The notes beneath the pieces are model-generated. The model saw only the letters and a list, made by a program, of their open reading frames with translations, searched no databases and was not told the DNA's origin. The translations under genes and the position numbers were made by a program. This document shows, one piece after another, positions 60,801 through 64,000 of a DNA stretch of 64,000 nt (the first letter of the stretch is position 1; each line of letters begins with the position of its first letter). Origin of the DNA: Terebella lapidaria (lineage: Eukaryota; Annelida; Polychaeta; Terebellida; Terebellidae); contig OX424560.1 in NCBI GenBank assembly GCA_949152475.1, positions 20,337,106 through 20,401,105 of the forward strand, in the 5' to 3' direction.

Positions 60801-63800
60801 AGTGAAAATCTGCAAATATTGAAAATCGCTGCAAATGAAGAGAAACAAATCAGACTCTCACCATGAACACAGGCTTTGATTTTGAGTTTCCTGATGACAG
60901 CATCACTTGAGAGATCCTGTTTTGTCAGCACAATGCTGAATTCATCTCCAACCTCTTCCTCTTGAGGGATGATCACCGCAATATCGCCATTTGATCTAAC
61001 CTAGAGTAAGTATAGTGATGAAATGGTGAAAAATGTTTGTTAGCAAATGTTATTCTATTCAAAGAAATCACAAAATATTAGAAGTTTGATAACAAACTGG
61101 CCATATCATACCCTAGTAATAGTCTGCAGTTTATTGAGTCCATCACCCTCTGCAGAAGGAACCATGATAGCCATATCTGCAACATTATCACTGCTCAAGA
61201 TAATCTTGGTAACATCTGCACTAGTGGTGTCATTGGTGATCACTGACACCTCAAGTGTTGGTGTTTGAGAAGAGCCAGAACGCCAATCTCGTTCGTTATT
61301 GAACAAGGTGTTTCCACTTCTTGATCCTTCATCAGGTGAGTTGATACTCAGTTTCAAAGATGATTCGTCGGTGTCCATCAGGTCAACTTCCTCACATGGT
61401 GGTGCTGTGAAAAAAAGTTTTCTGTCAACTCCATAATAGGAAAGTATTTCAATTTAAAATGAGTTTTGAAAACTGTGCTGGAAAAAACAGCTTGCTGATG
61501 GCTGTTGCTTGCATACCTGGCGTCGTTGAGCCAAAGGTTGCAATAGGAGAAGTAGTGGTTCCTATAACAATAAGATGGAGTGATGAATGATGAAGAGATT
61601 ATGATATATATTCAGATTGTGTGATAAAGTATGCAGTTCTTGTGAATAACACATCAGCAGTGTATGTCATTCAAATGCTGTTTCCTACCTGGCGAGCTTG
61701 TTGTGGGCATTGTTGTTGGTACAGCTGTTGTGGTGAAAACTGAAGAAAATGTAAGTAATATTGAATAACATAGAAAATTTTCTAATAACTGAAACCCGGC
61801 ATATAATGGGAATCAATTCAAATTGAAAGAACCCAACCTTGACTCTCACCATGAACACATGCTTTGACTTCGAGTTTGCTGATAACAGCATCCTTTGTAG
61901 GATCCTGTTTTGTCAGCACGATGGTAAATTCATCTCCAACCTCTTTCTCTTGAGGGATGATCACCACAATATCACCATTCAATTTAACCTGAAAGAAGCC
62001 ATGTAATAAAACAGTTAAAGATATTTGATAGCAAATGTCATTCAAGGCAAAGAACTCACACAATGTTAGAAGCTAGAAAACAAGTTGACCATATCATACC
62101 CTTGTAATTGTCTGCAGTTCAATGAGTCCATCACCCTCTGCAGAAGGAACCATGATAGCCACATCTGCAACATTATCACTGCTCAAGATAATCTTGGTAA
62201 CGTCCGCACTAGTGGTGTCATTGGTGATCACTGACACCTCAAGTGTTGGTGTTCGAGAAGAGCCAGAACGCCAATCTCGCTCGTCATTGAACAAGGTGTT
62301 TCCCCTTCTTGATCCTTCATCAGGTGAGTTGATACTCAGTCTCAAAGATGTTTCATCGGTGTCCATCAGGTCAACTTCCTCACAAGGTGGTGCTGTGAAA
62401 AAAAAAGTTTTCTGTCAACTCCACAATAGGAAAGTATTTCAATATAAAATTAGTTATGAAAACTGTGCTGGAAAAAACAGCTTGCTGATGGCTGTTGCTT
62501 GCATACCTGGCGTCGTTGAGCCAAGGGTTGCAATAGGAGAAGTAGTGGTTCCTATAACAATAAGATGGAGTGAGAAATGATGAAGAACTTATGATATATT
62601 CATGATGTGTGATAAAGTATGACATTTCTTGTGAATAATACATCTGTAGTGCATCTCATTCAAATGCTGTTTCCTACCTGGCGAGCTTGTTGTGGGCATT
62701 GTTGTTGGTACAGCTGTTGTGGTGGAAACTGAAGAAAATGTAAGTAATATTGAATAACAGAGGAAACTTCCTGATAAGTGAAACCCTGCATATAATGGAA
62801 ATCAATTCCAATTGAAAGAACCCAGCATTGACTCTCACCATGAACGCATGCTTTGACATCGAGTTTGCTGATAACAGCATCCTTTGAAAGATCCTGTTTT
62901 GTCAGCACGATGCTAAATTCATCTCCAACCTCTTGCTCTTGAGGGATGATCACCACAATATCACCATTTGATTTAACCTGAGAGAAGTCATGTAATAAAA
63001 CAGTTAAAGATATTTGATAGCAAATGTCATTCAAAGCAAAGAACTCACACAATGTTAGAAGCTTGATAACAAGCTGACCATATCATACCCTTGTAAATGT
63101 CTGCAGTTCAATGAGTCCATCACCCTCTACAGAAGGAACCATGATAGCCACATCTGCAACATTTTCACTGCTCAAGATAATCTTGGTAACCTCCGCACTA
63201 GTGGTGTCATTGGTGATCACTGACACATCAAGTGTTGGTGTTCGAGAAGAGCCAGAACGCCAGTCTCGCTCGTCATTGAACAAGGTGTTTCCCCTTCTTG
63301 ATCCTTCATCAGGTGAGTTGATACTCAGTCCCAAAGATGATTCATCGGTGTCCATCAGGTCAACTTCCTCACAAGGTGGTGCTGTGAAAAAATAGTTTCC
63401 TGTCAACTCCACAATAGGAAAGTATTTCATTATAAATTTAGTTATGAAAACTGTGCTGGAAAAAACAGCTTGCTGATGGCTGTTGCTTGCATACCTCGCG
63501 TCGTTGAGCCAAGGGTTGCAATAGGAGAAGTAGTGGTTCCTATAACAATAAGATGGAGTGAGAAATGATGAAGAAATTATGATATATTCAGGATGTGTGA
63601 TAAAGTATGACATTTCTTGTGAATAATACATCTGTAGTGCATCTCATTCAAATGCTGTTTCCTACCTGGTGAGCTTGTTGTGGGCACTGTTGCTGGTACA
63701 GCTGTTGTGGTGGAAACTGAAGAAAATGTAAGTAATATTGAAAAACAGAGAAAACTTTCTAATAAGTGAAACCCGGCATATAATGGAAATCAATTCAAAT

Positions 63801-64000
63801 TGAAAGAACCCAGCATTGACTCTCACCATGAACACATGCTTTGACTTCGAGTTTGCTGATAACAGCATCCTTTGTAGGATCCTGTTTTGTCAGCACGATG
63901 CTAAATTCATCTCCAACCTCTTGATCTTGAGGGATGATCACCACAAAATCACCATTTGATTTAACCTGAAAGGAGCCATGTAATAAAACAGTTAAAGATA
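39891..64000 (-). CDS. Gene A: giant SCO-spondin/mucin-like secreted protein (5' end beyond window)
   Basis: Sixty exons read on the minus strand from 63965 to the stop at 40004-40006. Exon lengths sum to 15,555 nt, divisible by three, and every junction keeps phase: 5184 residues are visible. Order: repeated ~144-residue domains with Thr-rich linkers; a 2620-residue PTS mucin domain; TSP1 (43380-43597); TSP1 (43019-43183); TIL then VWC-like (42558-42813, 42311-42357); TSP1 (42097-42175, 41720-41878); VWC-like (end of 41720-41878, 41554-41606); TSP1 (41258-41425); Thr-rich linker (41096-41137); C-terminal cystine knot (40800-40969, 40252-40396); and GEYIPAP-stop. The architecture is that of SCO-spondin, hemocytin or gel-forming mucins, so a secreted, disulfide-multimerised, heavily O-glycosylated product is likely. 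The orthologue cannot be named without the N-terminus. Confidence 0.9.
39913..39918 (-). terminator. Gene A poly(A) signal
   Basis: AATAAA on the minus strand about 90 bases after the stop codon. Cleavage is expected near 39890-39900. Confidence 0.6.
40004..40026 (-). CDS. Gene A last coding exon and stop codon
   Basis: Acceptor TTTTTTTTTGCAG, then GEYIPAP and TAG (40004-40006). This completes the frame exactly from the preceding phase-1 donor. Confidence 0.8.
40252..40969 (-). CDS. Gene A C-terminal cystine knot (CTCK), two exons
   Basis: Exons 40800-40969 and 40252-40396. The domain reads [50 protein letters not shown] and [10 protein letters not shown], the CTCK pattern found at the end of VWF, gel-forming mucins and SCO-spondin. 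In those proteins it makes the disulfide-linked dimer. Phase 0 junction. Confidence 0.92.
41096..41137 (-). CDS. Gene A Thr-rich linker exon
   Basis: A 42-bp exon encoding [15 protein letters not shown]. It separates TSP1 repeat 4 from the cystine knot. Confidence 0.75.
41258..41425 (-). CDS. Gene A TSP1 repeat 4
   Basis: Encodes [27 protein letters not shown] and TRPCYMEQC, a full TSP1 signature. The three-Trp-like face (W-x-x-W-x-x-W) is complete and could carry C-mannose. Phase 1-1. Confidence 0.9.
41554..41606 (-). CDS. Gene A second VWC-like domain, end
   Basis: A 53-bp exon encoding [19 protein letters not shown]. Phase 2 to 1. Confidence 0.8.
41720..42175 (-). CDS. Gene A TSP1 repeat 3 and start of second VWC-like domain (two exons)
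   Basis: Exons 42097-42175 and 41720-41878. Joined, they read [19 protein letters not shown] then [20 protein letters not shown] and CDLDPC, a TSP1. [20 protein letters not shown], a VWC-like start, follows. One sequon, NGT. Confidence 0.88.
42311..42357 (-). CDS. Gene A VWC-like domain, second part
   Basis: A 47-bp exon encoding [17 protein letters not shown]. The C-x-C...C...C end is typical of VWC/TILa modules. Phase 2 to 1. Confidence 0.82.
42558..42813 (-). CDS. Gene A TIL domain and start of VWC-like domain
   Basis: Ten Cys in the first about 65 residues (TCKDGRVW...CPLTC...[10 protein letters not shown]...CVDVAECPC) match trypsin-inhibitor-like (TIL) domains of VWF, SCO-spondin and mucins. 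A VWC-like start follows ([20 protein letters not shown]). Phase 1 to 2. Confidence 0.88.
43019..43183 (-). CDS. Gene A TSP1 repeat 2
   Basis: Encodes [27 protein letters not shown] and VEECNDNIC, a TSP1 pattern. 165 bp, phase 1-1, a typical single-exon TSP1. Confidence 0.9.
43380..43597 (-). CDS. Gene A TSP1 repeat 1
   Basis: Encodes [19 protein letters not shown] then [18 protein letters not shown] and CNNEKPC. This has the W-x-x-W-x-x-C and C-x-x-T-C-G-x-G pattern of thrombospondin type 1 repeats. Phase 2 to 1. Confidence 0.9.
43687..43876 (-). CDS. Gene A exon after mucin domain (Cys-flanked spacer)
   Basis: 190 bp, phase 1 to 2. Encodes [20 protein letters not shown] and, later, [17 protein letters not shown]. 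The split Cys codon continues as [15 protein letters not shown] in the next exon. No family recognised. Two Cys near the end suggest a small disulfide-bonded module. Confidence 0.8.
44057..51916 (-). CDS. Gene A mucin exon: 7860 bp, 2620 codons of PTS repeats
   Basis: One uninterrupted exon from acceptor TTTTCAG to donor GTAAAG, phase 1-1. It starts [20 protein letters not shown] and then consists of [10 protein letters not shown] (10 aa) and TTAAP or TTVAP (5 aa) units, with TSGP, TTPGP and TTTQPS variants, ending [12 protein letters not shown] see no Cys and almost no charged residues. Thr makes up roughly half, so dense mucin-type O-glycosylation and an extended bottlebrush structure are expected. 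A segment of 1617 bp (539 aa) is duplicated (for example 48872-50488 against 50489-52105 in offset), and a 585-bp repeat lies inside it. Several other frames on both strands are also open because the units are multiples of three. Those are by-products. Confidence 0.92.
52040..52075 (-). CDS. Gene A 36-bp linker exon
   Basis: Encodes [12 protein letters not shown] in phase 1-1, between acceptor TTTCAG and donor GTAAGT. It joins the last repeated domain to the mucin exon. Confidence 0.75.
52237..52808. mobile_element. MITE in a gene A intron
   Basis: CCCCTAAAGCAAAAATGGCG (from 52246) returns as the near-complement ending GCTTTAGGGG at 52799. The imperfect terminal inverted repeats extend to about 40 bp. 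Internal copies of ATGGCGTAAGTC and its complement are frequent. No ORF. It sits between exons 52991 and 52075 and so does not affect coding. Confidence 0.6.
52991..53507 (-). CDS. Gene A module 11 (last): exons A and B only
   Basis: A 53215-53507, B 52991-53129. Carries [20 protein letters not shown] and closes [10 protein letters not shown]. It is the most divergent copy in B. Standard C and D exons do not follow; a 36-bp linker exon replaces them. Confidence 0.85.
53621..54495 (-). CDS. Gene A module 10: exons A-D
   Basis: A 54203-54495, B 53953-54091, C 53792-53842, D 53621-53665. Type I. Exon A carries [14 protein letters not shown]. Confidence 0.85.
54609..55482 (-). CDS. Gene A module 9: exons A-D
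   Basis: A 55190-55482, B 54940-55078, C 54779-54829, D 54609-54653. Type I. Exon A ends LQTNTR rather than LQTITR. Confidence 0.85.
55594..56470 (-). CDS. Gene A module 8: exons A-D (type II)
   Basis: A 56178-56470, B 55928-56066, C 55764-55814, D 55594-55638. Type II. Lies exactly 1974 bp from the matching exon of module 6. Confidence 0.85.
56583..57456 (-). CDS. Gene A module 7: exons A-D
   Basis: A 57164-57456, B 56914-57052, C 56753-56803, D 56583-56627. Type I. Linker C has KSSPG in place of SSSPG-type endings. Confidence 0.85.
57568..58444 (-). CDS. Gene A module 6: exons A-D (type II)
   Basis: A 58152-58444, B 57902-58040, C 57738-57788, D 57568-57612. Type II. Nearly identical to modules 3 and 8, introns included. 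Exon A has DTTTADVTK where the others have DTTSADVTK. Confidence 0.85.
58557..59430 (-). CDS. Gene A module 5: exons A-D
   Basis: A 59138-59430, B 58888-59026, C 58727-58777, D 58557-58601. Type I. Exon B starts [11 protein letters not shown] rather than [11 protein letters not shown]. Confidence 0.85.
59545..60416 (-). CDS. Gene A module 4: exons A-D
   Basis: A 60124-60416, B 59874-60012, C 59713-59763, D 59545-59586. Exon D is 42 bp, one codon shorter than in the other modules, and the frame is kept. Type I. Confidence 0.85.
60528..61404 (-). CDS. Gene A module 3: exons A-D (type II)
   Basis: A 61112-61404, B 60862-61000, C 60698-60748, D 60528-60572. Type II hallmarks: [16 protein letters not shown] and SQTPTLEV in A; EEEVGDEF and [13 protein letters not shown] in B; and a linker C with [14 protein letters not shown]. 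Confidence 0.85.
61517..62392 (-). CDS. Gene A module 2: exons A-D
   Basis: A 62100-62392, B 61850-61988, C 61689-61739, D 61517-61561. Type I, with variant [20 protein letters not shown] in B. Confidence 0.85.
62507..63381 (-). CDS. Gene A module 1: exons A-D
   Basis: A 63089-63381, B 62839-62977, C 62678-62728, D 62507-62551 (293, 139, 51, 45 bp; phases 1-0, 0-1, 1-1, 1-1; 528 nt, 176 aa). The domain starts [13 protein letters not shown] and ends LDVKACVHG, and the two Cys probably pair. Its hydrophobic strand pattern ([46 protein letters not shown]) predicts a beta-sandwich. It has one N-glycosylation sequon (NDT). Type I. Confidence 0.85.
63495..63965 (-). CDS. Gene A module 0 (partial): exons B, C, D
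   Basis: Exon B 63827-63965 (139 bp), C 63666-63716 (51 bp), D 63495-63539 (45 bp). Exon A of this module lies beyond the window. B encodes the second half of the repeated domain, from [11 protein letters not shown] to the closing KACVHG. C and D encode Thr/Pro-rich linkers. Confidence 0.85.

Noticed and set aside
53267..63395. Plus-strand open frames of about 70-150 codons recurring every module ([20 protein letters not shown] type)
   Set aside because: They are antisense shadows of exon A, copied with each module, and have no exon signals of their own.
53000..64000. CRISPR-like regular repeats
   Set aside because: The period is about 985 bp with coding exons and GT/AG introns in a eukaryotic gene. 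These are duplicated exons.

Overview
This is eukaryotic, metazoan DNA. The genes are split by introns with GT/AG boundaries, the encoded proteins are extracellular mosaics (mucin, TSP1, VWC, TIL and cystine-knot domains), and the intergenic DNA is AT-rich and crowded with transposons (LINE, SINE, MITEs, a Ty3-type LTR element, a piggyBac remnant). The mix suggests a marine invertebrate, either a deuterostome such as a hemichordate or cephalochordate or a lophotrochozoan. The sequence alone does not decide the species.

Two host genes lie head-to-tail on the minus strand. Gene A (64000 down to about 39900; its 5' end is beyond the window) encodes a giant secreted SCO-spondin/gel-forming-mucin-like protein. 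I could place 60 exons with consistent splice phases, giving 5184 codons plus a stop at 40004-40006. In transcript order these are: a tandem array of 176-residue four-exon modules (63965-52991, eleven complete domains plus one partial), a 36-bp linker exon, one 7860-bp mucin exon (44057-51916, 2620 codons of Thr/Pro/Ala/Ser repeats), then TSP1, TSP1, TIL, VWC-like, TSP1, VWC-like, TSP1, a Thr-rich linker and a C-terminal cystine knot. Gene B (3432 down past position 1) starts with a signal peptide and has an EMI-like Cys region, an EGF repeat and a TB-like Cys module. It may be the N-terminal part of a related mosaic gene. Its first intron holds about 870 bp of palindromic tandem repeat.

Between the genes lies transposon territory. 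A CR1/L2-like LINE (about 4990-22832) with an esterase-type ORF1 and an endonuclease/RT ORF2 is split by a 13,994-bp Ty3-type LTR retrotransposon (7004-20997). The LTR element has two 735-bp LTRs with no difference that I could see, a 4-bp TGAA target duplication, a tRNA-His primer site, intact gag and pol joined by a textbook -1 frameshift signal (GGGAAAC plus hairpin), and a third large intact sense ORF (1148 aa) of unknown function with two C2H2-like fingers. It is plainly young. Further right are a possible solo LTR, a tRNA-derived SINE, several MITEs (one carrying about seven 134-bp repeats with nuclear-receptor-type AGGTCA motifs), a second degraded LINE interrupted by a fold-back element that itself carries a nested insertion, and a piggyBac transposase remnant.

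The two most unusual systems are the accessory third gene of the LTR retrotransposon and the recently amplified exon array plus hierarchical mucin exon of gene A.
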